A stretch of DNA of 64,000 nt from Streptococcus cristatus (GTDB lineage: Bacteria; Bacillota; Bacilli; Lactobacillales; Streptococcaceae), in NCBI RefSeq assembly GCF_003943505.1, contig NZ_RJPS01000001.1, positions 212,640 through 276,639 of the forward strand, in the 5' to 3' direction. Of this stretch, positions 38,328 to 47,001 are shown piece by piece; positions within the stretch are counted from its first letter, which is position 1, and each line of letters opens with the position of its first letter. The position numbers and the translations under genes are program-made. Under the pieces are notes generated by a model, which ran no database searches, was not told the DNA's origin, and saw only the letters and a list, made by a program, of their open reading frames with translations.

Positions 38328-38979
38328 CTAACGCATCCCTCAAGGTCTGAACTTGATGGCTGACATCACCTTTGAAGACATAGCTACCTGCTACGAAAAT
38401 ATTGGCGCCAGCTTCTCTAGCCATCTGAATCGTCTTATCATCAATCCCACCGTCAACTTCAATATCAAAGTTCAGCTGATTGGCCTCTCGCAAAGCGACC
38501 AGTTCACGAATTTTACCCATGGTTTCGGGCAGAAAAGCCTGACCGCCAAATCCTGGATTGACTGTCATCACTAAGACCTGGTCCACTAAATTCAAGACAT
38601 TTTTAATCGCTTCGACTGGGGTTCCTGGATTGATAACCACACTAGGCTTGACGCCTGCCGCACGAATCTTCTGCAGAGCTCCATGAATATGCGGCGTCGC
38701 TTCCGCATGGATGCTGATAATATCTGCACCTGCTCGAGCAAATTCCTCAATATGGTGCTCAGGATTGGATACCATGAGATGGCAATCAAAGACCATCTTG
38801 CTGTGGGGACGCATACTTGCTACGACACCAGCACCAAAGCTGATATTAGGGACAAAATGGCCATCCATGACATCCAAATGGGCATACTCCGCCCCGCTGG
38901 CTTCTAGCTTTTTCAACTCAGTCTCAAAATTAGCATAATCCGCACTCAGAACAGAGGGAGCAATTTTAAATGTTTTCAT
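38320..38979 (-). CDS. rpe: Ribulose-phosphate 3-epimerase
   Basis: The 219-residue TIM-barrel enzyme interconverts ribulose 5-phosphate and xylulose 5-phosphate. It shows APSVLSADY, HLDVMDGHFVPNIS with catalytic Asp and metal His, MTVNPGFGGQ and the second catalytic Asp in EVDGGID. It follows rsgA by 14 bp. Confidence 0.97.
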   Translation of the reverse strand: MKTFKIAPSVLSADYANFETELKKLEASGAEYAHLDVMDGHFVPNISFGAGVVASMRPHSKMVFDCHLMVSNPEHHIEEFARAGADIISIHAEATPHIHGALQKIRAAGVKPSVVINPGTPVEAIKNVLNLVDQVLVMTVNPGFGGQAFLPETMGKIRELVALREANQLNFDIEVDGGIDDKTIQMAREAGANIFVAGSYVFKGDVSHQVQTLRDALDA

Positions 38980-38993
38980 GATAGTTCCTTTCT

Positions 38994-39872
38994 TTATTTA
39001 GGAAGTTTTTTAGCCGTCTTTTTATAAGTTTCACGACGATTTTCGATTTCACTGAGAAATTGCAGGTAGTTTTCAAAACGAAAAGCAGCAATTCGCTCGG
39101 TTTCTACGGCTGGTTTGACAGCACAAGCCGGCTCGTGCGTATGGGTACAAGTGCGGAATTTGCAGTCCCGACTGATTTCGGCAATTTCTGGAAAGGCGAC
39201 GTTCAGATCTTCTACCTTGTCCACCTCATAATCCAGAGAAGAAAAGCCCGGAGTGTCCGCAATTTTTCCGCCATTCAGGTTATAAAAGCTAACCGCTCGT
39301 GTCGTATGACGCCCCCGCCCCAGACTTTCAGAAATATCTCCTGTTTCTAACTGCAAGTCTGGTGCAATTTTATTGAGCAGGGTGGACTTCCCAACACCAG
39401 TCTGACCCATGAAAACAGTGATTTTCCCTGTCAGCAGCGGCAGCAATTCCTCAGTCGTCTTAATGACCTCATAGCCGATGGCCTGATAGGCCTGTACATA
39501 GACATCCAAGCTCTGCTCATTTCCAAGCAGGTCTAACTTGCTGATGTAGATAATAGGATGGATCCGCTTGTGCTCCAAAAGCACCAGAAAACGATCCAAG
39601 AGATTGGCATTGAAGTCAGGCTCCTTGGCACTCATGATGACAACTGCCTGATCAATGTTGACAATGGGTGGCCGCACCAAACTATTTTTACGCTCGGCGA
39701 TTTTTAAAATGTAGCCTTCGGAATCCTTGTCCGCTGAAAACTCAACATGGTCGCCAACATAAGGCGTTTGCCCTTTTTTTCGGAAATTCCCACGTGCTCT
39801 GGTCTGATACACCTGCCCATCTGACTCTACATAATAAAAGCCAGCCAAGGCTTTGATAATTATTCCTTGCAA
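38994..39872 (-). CDS. rsgA: Ribosome small subunit-dependent GTPase A
   Basis: The 292-residue circularly permuted GTPase helps late 30S maturation. An N-terminal OB fold (to about residue 65) precedes the G domain in permuted order: SKLDL (G4), [14 protein letters not shown] (G1), DTPGFSSL (G3), and the C-terminal zinc site [14 protein letters not shown]. The start is a TTG at 39872 with GGAG nine bases upstream; no in-frame ATG fits the family start. Confidence 0.97.
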   Translation of the reverse strand: MQGIIIKALAGFYYVESDGQVYQTRARGNFRKKGQTPYVGDHVEFSADKDSEGYILKIAERKNSLVRPPIVNIDQAVVIMSAKEPDFNANLLDRFLVLLEHKRIHPIIYISKLDLLGNEQSLDVYVQAYQAIGYEVIKTTEELLPLLTGKITVFMGQTGVGKSTLLNKIAPDLQLETGDISESLGRGRHTTRAVSFYNLNGGKIADTPGFSSLDYEVDKVEDLNVAFPEIAEISRDCKFRTCTHTHEPACAVKPAVETERIAAFRFENYLQFLSEIENRRETYKKTAKKLPK

Positions 39873-39934
39873 GACTGCTCCTTTAAAGTTAATACAATTA
39901 TTATATCAAAAAAACATATATTTGGCTTTTACTA

Positions 39935-39962
39935 TTGGCATTTTCAAAAAATATGTTATAAT
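39935..39962 (+). promoter_or_regulatory. Promoter of tRNA-Leu
   Basis: TTGGCA (39935-39940), a 16-bp spacer and TATAAT (39957-39962) with extended TG-T, ten bases ahead of the mature tRNA. Confidence 0.8.
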
Positions 39963-39971
39963 AAAAAGCAA

Positions 39972-40054
39972 GCGGAGGTGGTGGAACGGCAGACACGCAT
40001 GCTTCAGGCGCATGTGCCCGTACGGGTGTGAGGGTTCAAATCCCTTCCTCCGCA
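39972..40054 (+). tRNA. tRNA-Leu(CAG)
   Basis: GCGGAGG at the 5' end pairs with CCTCCGC at 40047-40053, with A as the discriminator base. The anticodon arm CATGC-TTCAGGC-GCATG gives anticodon CAG; the long variable arm (CCCGTACGGG) marks the class II leucine type, and the T arm AGGG-TTCAAAT-CCCT is canonical. CCA is not encoded. It stands alone between divergent and convergent minus-strand genes, with its own promoter and terminator. Confidence 0.97.
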
Positions 40055-40063
40055 TCGAACAAG

Positions 40064-40094
40064 AACTCTTGTCCAAGTTGACAAGAGTTTTTCT
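40064..40094 (+). terminator. Terminator of tRNA-Leu
   Basis: ACTCTTGTC and GACAAGAGT form a nine-base-pair stem followed by TTTTTCTTTT. Confidence 0.9.
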
Positions 40095-40133
40095 TTTGAA
40101 AAAATTATAAAAACATTTTGCAATTTATTTTAG

Positions 40134-40166
40134 AAAAACCAGCCTTTTTCAAAAAGGGCTGGTTTT
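40134..40166. terminator. Bidirectional terminator between tRNA-Leu and rsmA
   Basis: AAAACCAGCC and GGCTGGTTTT arms (40135-40166) give a long stem with Ts on each strand; it follows the rsmA stop codon by six bases on the minus strand. Confidence 0.85.
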
Positions 40167-40172
40167 CAAATC

Positions 40173-41045
40173 TTATAATCCTTGTTCCTTCAAAGCATTC
40201 GCCAGACGGGCAAAATCTGCCAAAGTCAAGGCTTCCCCCCGAACACTTGGAGACAATTCAGCTTGCTCTAAAGCGGCTGTTATCTTGGCTTTGGTCTCCT
40301 CTGACTTCCCGAAATGACTGGTCAGGTTATTCCAGAGAGTCTTGCGACGGTGAACAAAGCTGGCCTTGGAAACCTTGAAAAAGAATTTCTCGTCTTGAAC
40401 TTCAACTGCTGGCTGCTCTCTGCGGACCATCTTGAGAATGGCCGAATCTACATTTGGTGCCGGCACAAAGACTGTCCGTGGCACGATAAAGGCAACCTTG
40501 GCCGTCATGTAATACTGCACCGCGATTGACAAACTGCCATAGGTCTTGGTATTCGGCTGAGCAGAAATACGATCTGCCACTTCCCTCTGCATCATAACGA
40601 CAAACTCACTAAAAGGAATCCCGCTCTCAATCAAATGCATAAGAATCGGTGTCGTGATATAGTAAGGCAAGTTGGCCACTACCTTGATAGGCAGGTCAGG
40701 ATTTTTAAACTCTTCCATATACTGGGCCAGATCAACCTTGAGAATATCCTGATTGACCACTGTCACATTGTCAAAATCGCGCAGAGTATCCGCCAAAATC
40801 GGCACCAGACGGTCATCAATCTCAAAGGCCATAACTTCAGCGGCACTTTCGGCCAAAAATTCCGTCAAAGCCCCTATACCAGGACCAATTTCAATGACAT
40901 TGACCTTTTTGTCAATCTCGGCTGTGTCCACAATTTTCTGGAGGATATTAGTATCCGTCAGGAAATTCTGACCGAACGATTTTTTAAAGGTGAAACCGTG
41001 ACACTCCAGAATGGCACGGGTCACACTATAATCTGCAATTCTCAT
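40173..41045 (-). CDS. rsmA: 16S rRNA (adenine(1518)-N6/adenine(1519)-N6)-dimethyltransferase
   Basis: The 290-residue SAM-dependent enzyme (KsgA) dimethylates two adenines in the 3' hairpin of 16S rRNA. Visible motifs are the KKSFGQNFL start, the SAM-binding [13 protein letters not shown], and [10 protein letters not shown], the NLPY-type catalytic motif. It overlaps the SDR gene by 20 bp and ends the tatD-rnmV-SDR-rsmA run. Confidence 0.97.
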   Translation of the reverse strand: MRIADYSVTRAILECHGFTFKKSFGQNFLTDTNILQKIVDTAEIDKKVNVIEIGPGIGALTEFLAESAAEVMAFEIDDRLVPILADTLRDFDNVTVVNQDILKVDLAQYMEEFKNPDLPIKVVANLPYYITTPILMHLIESGIPFSEFVVMMQREVADRISAQPNTKTYGSLSIAVQYYMTAKVAFIVPRTVFVPAPNVDSAILKMVRREQPAVEVQDEKFFFKVSKASFVHRRKTLWNNLTSHFGKSEETKAKITAALEQAELSPSVRGEALTLADFARLANALKEQGL

Positions 41046-41913
41046 TTTCTCTCTTTTCTAATTCGTTATCTTTTAAGGAGGTCATTTGCCCTAGCAAGGT
41101 GTAGAGTTTTTTCTGCTCTTCTTCCTCGTAAGCAAATGCATTGGCCTTAACTTCTTTGCATTTCTCGTCATACAAAAATCCCTCATAGCCATCTTCTATA
41201 GATAGTGCTGTATAGACTTTCGCCATTTCTTCAGGACTCATCGAAAATCTTGACTTAATTTTATACAGATTTTTCATAAAAACGCTGAGGCGATTATAGC
41301 GGCGCATATCTACTTTGACATTGGTCACACGGACCGCCTGAACCTTGATACCTTTCCAATGTTTCCGCATATAAAGCGACAGCATCAACAAGGCCAGCTT
41401 ATTCTGATAATAGGTCTTAGCAGGACTGTAATGTTTTTGACCGGATAAATTTTCAAAATCAAGTTTCATGAAAGGATAAAGCACCAGCCCTTGGGAAGAA
41501 ATATTAATAATCCGACCACTATCTGACTTTTCCAACAAGCCTTTAAATAAAGAAGAAAGTAAGTACGGAGCGCCCACATTGGTCGCAAATTGTTTTTCCA
41601 ATCCGTCTTTGGTAAGAATCGGCTTTTTGACCGATAAATCAAAATCAGCCGCATTGTTAATTAAAACATCTAAATTCTCTTCTTTTTGGATATACTGTTC
41701 TACTGCTTTCCTGATGCTCCTCATCTCAGACAAATCAACCAAGATATAATCTATATGCGGATTTCCTGTTTGTTGACGGATTTTTTCACAGGCTTGCTCA
41801 GCCGCTTCTTTTCGCCGACAAAACAAAGTCACTGACCAATCCTTTTCAGCCAACTGTTTCGCAGCCTGATATCCAATCCCACTATTGCCGCCCGTAATAA
41901 TTACTTTTTTCAT
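41026..41913 (-). CDS. Short-chain dehydrogenase/reductase of unknown substrate
   Basis: The 295-residue Rossmann-fold protein has the cofactor loop TGGNSGIG (residues 7-14), the NNAADF stabilising motif, ISSQ with the catalytic-region serine, and YYQNK fitting YxxxK. A C-terminal extension (after about residue 230) is lysine- and glutamate-rich. It is inserted between rnmV and rsmA, genes usually adjacent in Firmicutes, 11 bp after rnmV and overlapping rsmA by 20 bp, so it has been fully built into the transcript. Substrate is unknown. Confidence 0.87.
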   Translation of the reverse strand: MKKVIITGGNSGIGYQAAKQLAEKDWSVTLFCRRKEAAEQACEKIRQQTGNPHIDYILVDLSEMRSIRKAVEQYIQKEENLDVLINNAADFDLSVKKPILTKDGLEKQFATNVGAPYLLSSLFKGLLEKSDSGRIINISSQGLVLYPFMKLDFENLSGQKHYSPAKTYYQNKLALLMLSLYMRKHWKGIKVQAVRVTNVKVDMRRYNRLSVFMKNLYKIKSRFSMSPEEMAKVYTALSIEDGYEGFLYDEKCKEVKANAFAYEEEEQKKLYTLLGQMTSLKDNELEKRENENCRL

Positions 41914-41924
41914 TTCTTACTCCG

Positions 41925-42494
41925 TTAGACCGAATACTTGAGCATCACTTCTTCCACTTCCGCCAAGGTCACGCCAAACAGTTCCAGCCGCTTGAGTAGC
42001 TGCTTGCCGTTAGAATAACCGATACGAAGCTCTTCGCCTAGATACTCCCGGCGTTGACGGCTGTCGCTCCCCATGAGCAGGCCTAGCCGCATGAGGTCAT
42101 TCTTTGTCACATCAAAATCACTGCTTGACTCAAAATGGCTGGTTACCCCAGCAAGGGCTGTTTTTAAGTCTTCAAAACTAGCGTGCTCAATACCTAGTGA
42201 GCGCCCTTTGGTCTTGGACTTAGGAGCCGCTTCGTCACGCTTGAGAAAGGCATGTTGGACAGCAGGAATTTCCGTCATAATCAGACGGCGAATCCGCTCA
42301 CCATTGAAATCAGGGTCTGTAAAGACAATGACCCCATGTAAGTCCTGCAAGCGGCGAATCCGCTCGATATCTGCATCGCTAATGGCAGAACCTCTAGTTT
42401 CATAGGTCTCAACATCAAAATAGCGCTTGAGATTGGCTGTGTCATCACGCCCTTCCACAACGACCACTTGGGGGATTTTTATCTTTTCAGTCAA
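41925..42494 (-). CDS. rnmV: Ribonuclease M5
   Basis: The 189-residue Toprim-domain nuclease makes the final cuts in 5S rRNA maturation. The Toprim glutamate is in VVVVEGRDDT near the N-terminus and the acidic pair in VFTDPDFNGERIR. The start is placed at the TTG at 42494 (followed by TEKIKIPQ), which has AGAAGGTG seven bases upstream and matches the family N-terminus; ATG codons at 42515 and 42521 would add residues read from the tatD end. It overlaps tatD by eight bases. Confidence 0.93.
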   Translation of the reverse strand: MTEKIKIPQVVVVEGRDDTANLKRYFDVETYETRGSAISDADIERIRRLQDLHGVIVFTDPDFNGERIRRLIMTEIPAVQHAFLKRDEAAPKSKTKGRSLGIEHASFEDLKTALAGVTSHFESSSDFDVTKNDLMRLGLLMGSDSRQRREYLGEELRIGYSNGKQLLKRLELFGVTLAEVEEVMLKYSV

Positions 42495-43257
42495 GCCCAA
42501 ACACCTTCTTTGCATTGGCATAGGTTGCTTGCGCTACTTCTTCGACAGTCAGCCCGCGCAGTTCAGCAATTTTTTCCACAACATAGCGGGTATAGGCAGT
42601 TTTGTTTTCTCGGCCACGCTTGGGAACAGGTGCCAAGTAAGGTGCATCCGTCTCGACGAGGATTTTATCCAAAGGCAAGTTCTGCGCAGCTTCTTGAATA
42701 TCCGTCGCTTTTTTAAAGGTGACGACTCCAGAAAAGGAAATCATCATCCCCAGCTCGATAAAGCGCTCTGCCATTTCCAAAGAACCCGAATAAGAGTGCA
42801 TGATACCGCCCCGAGGGCCCACACCCTCACTCTTGATAATCTCATAGGTGTCTTCTAAAGCGTCGCGCGTGTGGACGACAAAGGGCAAGTCTAACTCTTT
42901 CGACAACTGGATTTGTCGCCGAAATACTCGCTCTTGCACTTCCTTGGGCGCTGTCATCCAGTGATAATCCAGACCAATCTCGCCCAAAGCCACTACTTTT
43001 GGATGAGCAAGCTTGTCCAGCAGATAGGCTTCCACCGCCTCATCATAAGTCCCAGCCTCAGTCGGATGCCAGCCAATCGTAGCGTAAATCTGCTCATAAT
43101 TGTCGACCAACTCCAAGGCGCGCTTAATGGTCGGCCGGTCAAAACCGACAACATTCATATTGCTGACACCCATTTCTGCAGCTAGCTGGAGCTCCTCTTC
43201 CTCTCGCCCAGCAAATTCTTCCACATTTAAATGCGTGTGTGTATCAAAAATTTTCAT
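42487..43257 (-). CDS. tatD: TatD family metal-dependent DNase
   Basis: The 256-residue TIM-barrel hydrolase has the DTHTHLN metal-binding start, the GEIGLDYHW glutamate motif, VHTRDA, HSYSGS and ETDAPYLAP, in the order of the TatD/YabD family. These enzymes have 3'-5' exonuclease activity on DNA in some species. It is the first gene of the run that includes rnmV and rsmA. Confidence 0.95.
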   Translation of the reverse strand: MKIFDTHTHLNVEEFAGREEEELQLAAEMGVSNMNVVGFDRPTIKRALELVDNYEQIYATIGWHPTEAGTYDEAVEAYLLDKLAHPKVVALGEIGLDYHWMTAPKEVQERVFRRQIQLSKELDLPFVVHTRDALEDTYEIIKSEGVGPRGGIMHSYSGSLEMAERFIELGMMISFSGVVTFKKATDIQEAAQNLPLDKILVETDAPYLAPVPKRGRENKTAYTRYVVEKIAELRGLTVEEVAQATYANAKKVFGLD

Positions 43258-43431
43258 GCTTCACTTCCTTGTATTTCCTGCCTTTCATTATACCAAAAAA
43301 GTCAGATAAAGGGGCAAGAGCTTTACTTTCTCTCCATCTATTCCAGCGGGTATTTATTATTTTTTCAGCGCCTATCAAAAATAATTTTACTGTTTCTTGA
43401 TAATTTTTTATTATTTTTCGATATTTTGTTA

Positions 43432-43460
43432 TTGATTATCGATATATTTTGTGATATAGT
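43432..43460 (+). promoter_or_regulatory. Promoter of the DUF2975/XRE/multi-TM cassette
   Basis: TTGATT (43432-43437), a 17-bp spacer and TATAGT (43455-43460) with extended TG-A. The -35 and spacer contain two similar motifs, CGATATTTTG (43419 on) and CGATATATTTTG (43440 on), and the palindrome TATCGATA, possible operator sites for the cassette's own XRE regulator. Confidence 0.65.
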
Positions 43461-43491
43461 AAATAAAACTAGAAATTATTTGGAGGAATCC

Positions 43492-43968
43492 ATGTCAAAG
43501 ACAAGACAAAAAACAGCTGAAGATATAAGCATTGTGCTTACAAAAATCAGCCTCAGCATTTTATTTATTGCTTCCATTGTCCTGATAGCCATCGGACCTT
43601 GGGTAGTCAGCCTAGTCATTGAATTTCCCTCTCCTTTCTTTCAGGGAGAAAGTCGCTATTGGATATTGTTGCTACTAGGCTATGTCTTGGGCTGTCTGGC
43701 TCTGACCTGTATCGTACATCTCTATCGGCTCCTCAGCCGCATCGGGAAAAATCAGGTCTTTATCAGACAGAATGTACAGTATATGCGCTATCTGGGCTGG
43801 GAAGTCGGAATGGTCGCCCTCATTTCTTTCTTTATGGGCTTGACAGTCTATATGCCCATGCTCCTCGTAGCCGTTTCTTGCTGCATTTTAACCTTGATTA
43901 TTCGGGTTATCCGCAATGCTTTTGGCAAGGCAATTGAGCTGCAAGAAGAAGTAGACTACACGATTTAG
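43492..43968 (+). CDS. DUF2975 family membrane protein
   Basis: The 158-residue protein has four hydrophobic segments (about residues 18-43, 56-80, 100-120, 122-142) and a short acidic tail. The ATG at 43492 (MSKTRQKTAEDIS) has TGGAGGA seven bases upstream; the open frame continues upstream without a start of family type. DUF2975 proteins are nearly always encoded beside a small XRE regulator, as here, where the HTH gene begins eight bases later. The function is unknown. Confidence 0.85.
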   Translation: MSKTRQKTAEDISIVLTKISLSILFIASIVLIAIGPWVVSLVIEFPSPFFQGESRYWILLLLGYVLGCLALTCIVHLYRLLSRIGKNQVFIRQNVQYMRYLGWEVGMVALISFFMGLTVYMPMLLVAVSCCILTLIIRVIRNAFGKAIELQEEVDYTI

Positions 43969-43976
43969 GAGGGACT

Positions 43977-44195
43977 ATGATTCAGATAAATTTAGACCTT
44001 GTCATGGCTCAAAAACGGATTAGTGCTGGACGCTTAGCAGAATTGATTGACCTCACCCCTGCCAACTTGTCCATCTTGAAAAATAATCGAGCCAAGGCAA
44101 TACGTTTTTCAACACTTAATGCCCTTTGTCGGGAATTGGACTGCCAGCCCGGCGATATTCTTGAATATATCACAGATGAAACCGAGGAGGAATAA
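43977..44195 (+). CDS. Small XRE/Cro-type transcriptional regulator (YozG type)
   Basis: The 72-residue protein is one helix-turn-helix domain: VMAQKRISAGRLAELIDLTPANLSIL then NRAKAIRFSTLNALCRELDCQPGDIL, with a short acidic end. It has no effector domain. It lies between the DUF2975 gene and the large membrane protein gene, separated by eight and two bases, and probably controls this three-gene cassette. Confidence 0.92.
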   Translation: MIQINLDLVMAQKRISAGRLAELIDLTPANLSILKNNRAKAIRFSTLNALCRELDCQPGDILEYITDETEEE

Positions 44196-44197
44196 AC

Positions 44198-45616
44198 ATG
44201 GAAACACCATCACAAGAACAGATGACGGGGCAACCCTATCTTCCTTTTGAAAAAGACCAAGAACGAAAAAGCATCTTCACAGCTTTAAACATAAAGGAAC
44301 TGAAGAATTTTAGAATCAGCTCTCTCATTCTCTATTTCTTGGCCTACTTTTATACAGTTGCCATTGACGGCAACAAGACCATTTACTTTTTTCCTATTGC
44401 GATTGGTCTAATTAGCCTGACCGAGTGGTTAGTAAGAAAAACGCCGACAAGCTTGCCTCGAATCGAAAAGGATGCCTCTGCTGGGCTCGAGTCCAAGCTT
44501 TTCCTGATTCTCAGCCTGACTCAGGCACTGACTCTCAGTATCTGGGGCTTTCACCCGCAATTAGAGATTTTTCAAGCTTTGACTCTCCACATCTCCTTTT
44601 CTTTTTATATCCTGTCACGGACGGGTTGGCTCAATCAAGGTCGCTTGGGGATCATGGTTTGGTACGATAGCATTCAGGCCTTTGTAATTCTACCTTTTAA
44701 AAACTTTTTCGCTGGTCTTCAGGTCTTTGCTCGGACTGGCAAGACTTCAGATGCGACTCCTGAAGACATCGATTCTTCTAAAAAAGCAATCCAAAGTACG
44801 ATGATCGCAAGTAGCCTTCTTATTGCTGGTATGCTTGTCTTCTTCGTTTGGTCACAACTTAGCCAAGTCTCTGATCGATTCGCTCTTTTCTTTAGTGATA
44901 CAGCTGATGCCTTGCATCTTTTCTTTGACTTGATCTTTTCAAATCTTGATACAGATGCCATCGCTCTTCGTATCTTTTTGGCCCTACCTATCGGCCTTTA
45001 TCTCTACAGTCTGATTGTTGGTGGCTTATTGAATCAAAAAAATATCAAAGTTACCTATCAAAGCTTCCAAAATAGCATTCAGCCACTGCGGATGTTTCCT
45101 GCTTTTACAGCCTATATCATCATCGGCAGCCTCTGCCTGACCTACGCTCTCTTTTTCCTCGTTGGTTTAGGAGAATTAAGCGAACTCCTTAGTGCTGGCA
45201 CTAGCCTCCAAACCATTTCTCCACAAAATGCCTCAACCGTTGCTGTTGCTGGCTTCTGGCAACTCGTTCGTGTATCACTTCTAAATTTCGCTGTGCTAGC
45301 CGCCTTTTATTTGCTGGCTCAAAAACCTCTCTGGGACCAGAAAGGTACTCGTCTAGCCAGCACTGTCCTCTTTATTTTTGCCTTTTTACTGGCCTTGCTT
45401 GCCGGCTGGAAACTCTTTGGTATCTACATCTATCTTTACGGTCCAACACCATTGCGCCTGATTTCAGCTTGGTTTATCCTTGTTCTGCTGGTCTGGTGTA
45501 TTCTGACCCTGATTCGTTTCTACAAGCCCATCCAAGCGATCCGAATCGGTATCTTCTACGCCCTTATTAGTTTCACGCTACTTTGCTATCTCTATCCCCT
45601 GCTCTTAGTTGCTTGA
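44198..45616 (+). CDS. Polytopic membrane protein, DUF4153/DUF4173-like
   Basis: The 472-residue protein has a polar N-terminus of about 45 residues and about 10-12 hydrophobic segments. A YSLIVGGLLNQKN segment and a C-terminal half with GLGELSELLSAG and LYGPTPLRLISAW fit the DUF4173 class as I remember it; the family name is tentative. It is the last gene of the DUF2975-XRE cassette, starting two bases after the regulator. Repeat copy 2 lies 37 bp downstream. No catalytic motif is evident. Confidence 0.7.
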   Translation: METPSQEQMTGQPYLPFEKDQERKSIFTALNIKELKNFRISSLILYFLAYFYTVAIDGNKTIYFFPIAIGLISLTEWLVRKTPTSLPRIEKDASAGLESKLFLILSLTQALTLSIWGFHPQLEIFQALTLHISFSFYILSRTGWLNQGRLGIMVWYDSIQAFVILPFKNFFAGLQVFARTGKTSDATPEDIDSSKKAIQSTMIASSLLIAGMLVFFVWSQLSQVSDRFALFFSDTADALHLFFDLIFSNLDTDAIALRIFLALPIGLYLYSLIVGGLLNQKNIKVTYQSFQNSIQPLRMFPAFTAYIIIGSLCLTYALFFLVGLGELSELLSAGTSLQTISPQNASTVAVAGFWQLVRVSLLNFAVLAAFYLLAQKPLWDQKGTRLASTVLFIFAFLLALLAGWKLFGIYIYLYGPTPLRLISAWFILVLLVWCILTLIRFYKPIQAIRIGIFYALISFTLLCYLYPLLLVA

Positions 45617-45652
45617 TAGAAAGCGTACTTACATTCCAAATAATCATCAAAA

Positions 45653-45820
45653 AGAGGCTGGGACAAAAGTCCTAGCCTCTCAATTGTCTTTGGATTGTCG
45701 AGCAGGTTGAGTGGGCTCTATTACGCTGATTTCATCAGCTTTTACAGCCCTACTCAACTGTGCGGAGGTGGGACGACGAAATCGAATTCTAACGAATTAC
45801 CGATTTCTGTCCCACTCTCT
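45653..45820 (+). repeat. Three-hairpin intergenic repeat, copy 2 (168 bp)
   Basis: This copy has the same ends as copy 1 but lacks nine bases (AGACGCAGT) in the left base of the central stem, shortening that stem. It is 37 bp downstream of the stop codon of the multi-TM gene on the plus strand. The remaining 45821-45985 region has no gene I can support. Confidence 0.93.
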
Positions 45821-45991
45821 TTTCTTTTATTCAAACTAGCTAATAGACAAGCGAAAACCCCACCTAGACCATCCCGCTTGCTTCCCCTTTTACGTTAAGT
45901 TCCTATCCTGCACGGACTCTCTGAGTCGCATTTCTTCATAGCACTACTAGCCATATTTAAACTATACAAGCTCGTTTTACAAGAGCAATAG

Positions 45992-46024
45992 AAAAACCAG
46001 CGGTCTCGAGTCTCCACTGGTTTC
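45992..46024 (-). terminator. Terminator of rpmH
   Basis: AACCAGTGG and CCGCTGGTT arms (one G-T pair) with a loop of about ten bases are followed by TTTTTC on the minus strand, 20 bp after the rpmH stop codon. Confidence 0.85.
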
Positions 46025-46043
46025 TTTATGGTAATCGTTTGGA

Positions 46044-46178
46044 TTATGCTGCCAAAACTTTGCGTCCTTTACGACGACGAGCTGCCAATACGCGACGACC
46101 GTTTTTAGTTGACATACGGTTACGGAATCCGTGTTTGCGCGCACGACGAAGTTTACTTGGTTGATAAGTACGTTTCAC
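46044..46178 (-). CDS. rpmH: 50S ribosomal protein L34
   Basis: The 44-residue, very basic protein reads [18 protein letters not shown] and then the conserved [18 protein letters not shown] of L34. It starts at a GTG (46178) with GGAGGT nine bases upstream; it is easy to miss because of its size and GTG start. In many bacteria it is next to rnpA; here khpB, yidC and a 210-codon gene lie between rnpA and rpmH and it has its own promoter. Confidence 0.97.
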
Positions 46179-46252
46179 GATGAATACCTCCTCATAGATT
46201 TTGTATTCGTTTAGCCGGCTATAAAGTGATCAGTTACTAAACATACTTTACT

Positions 46253-46281
46253 ATTCTATCTGATTCTCTCCTGTTTGTCAA
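46253..46281 (-). promoter_or_regulatory. Promoter of rpmH
   Basis: The minus strand has consensus TTGACA (46276-46281), a 17-bp spacer and TAGAAT (46253-46258). Confidence 0.85.
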
Positions 46282-46317
46282 TAGTATTGGAAGAATTGTT
46301 TCTTTTTGGAAGCGAAA

Positions 46318-46950
46318 TCATTCAAATCGTGTCGCCTCATAGAAGGGAATCAAAGCTGTCATAGCCTGCTCAAGCTCCGATAGAACTTGCTGCTTGCTCG
46401 TAGCCTCGGAAAGATTGACATCATATTTGATCAAAACCTTGCGGACTAATCCTGTAGCCACCTGCTGGCTTAGATGCTGCCTATTTTCCTCAGTAGCTTC
46501 GAAGCGTTGACTCGCACCATCTATCTGGGCAAAATAGTAAGCTGGCGGTTGAATGGGCAGATTCAGTACCCGATTTTGCTTGCTAAGGCTATGCTCATCT
46601 TTCTTGCGCTCCATGAAGCTCACCTCTAGCGAGACCCCAAAATCTTCTGCAGTTCCATATAAGCGCAGAGCGAACATGGGCTCTGTGATGTCCCCATAGC
46701 CTCTTAGATAATTCCAAAAATGTGGGCGTAAAATCTGAGCCTGATTCAGCCAATTGCTGGTCCGCTCCAGACTCAACTTAGGATAGAGTGCCTGAAAGTC
46801 TCGGACCAAGCTCGCAAACTCTTGCCGAGCAGCCTGACCTCTAGCTTTCAAATCCAACATTGTCTCTCGCAGTTCCCCTGCCTTATCTGGTGAAATGTAT
46901 TTGCTTCCTTGAACAGCCAAGAATGACTCAATAGCTGGAAAAAGTGACAT
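46318..46950 (-). CDS. Conserved-looking protein of unknown function
   Basis: I do not recognise this 210-residue protein. It has no signal peptide or membrane segment and is probably cytoplasmic. The N-terminal third is helical and charged, the centre holds a PHFWNYLRGYGDI...MFALRLYG stretch, and the C-terminus is helical. The ATG at 46950 has AAAGGAGAA upstream. It follows the khpB terminator by 23 bp on the same strand and precedes rpmH, so it may be read from incomplete termination after khpB. Confidence 0.7.
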   Translation of the reverse strand: MSLFPAIESFLAVQGSKYISPDKAGELRETMLDLKARGQAARQEFASLVRDFQALYPKLSLERTSNWLNQAQILRPHFWNYLRGYGDITEPMFALRLYGTAEDFGVSLEVSFMERKKDEHSLSKQNRVLNLPIQPPAYYFAQIDGASQRFEATEENRQHLSQQVATGLVRKVLIKYDVNLSEATSKQQVLSELEQAMTALIPFYEATRFE

Positions 46951-46972
46951 AGAATTTTCTCCTTTCTGTATC

Positions 46973-46996
46973 TAAAAACCAGCTGAGCAGCTGGTT
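46973..46996 (-). terminator. Terminator after khpB
   Basis: AACCAGCTG and CAGCTGGTT form a nine-base-pair stem with a two-base loop followed by TTTTTAG on the minus strand, directly after the khpB stop codon at 47002. Confidence 0.85.
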
Positions 46997-47001
46997 AAGA
47001 T

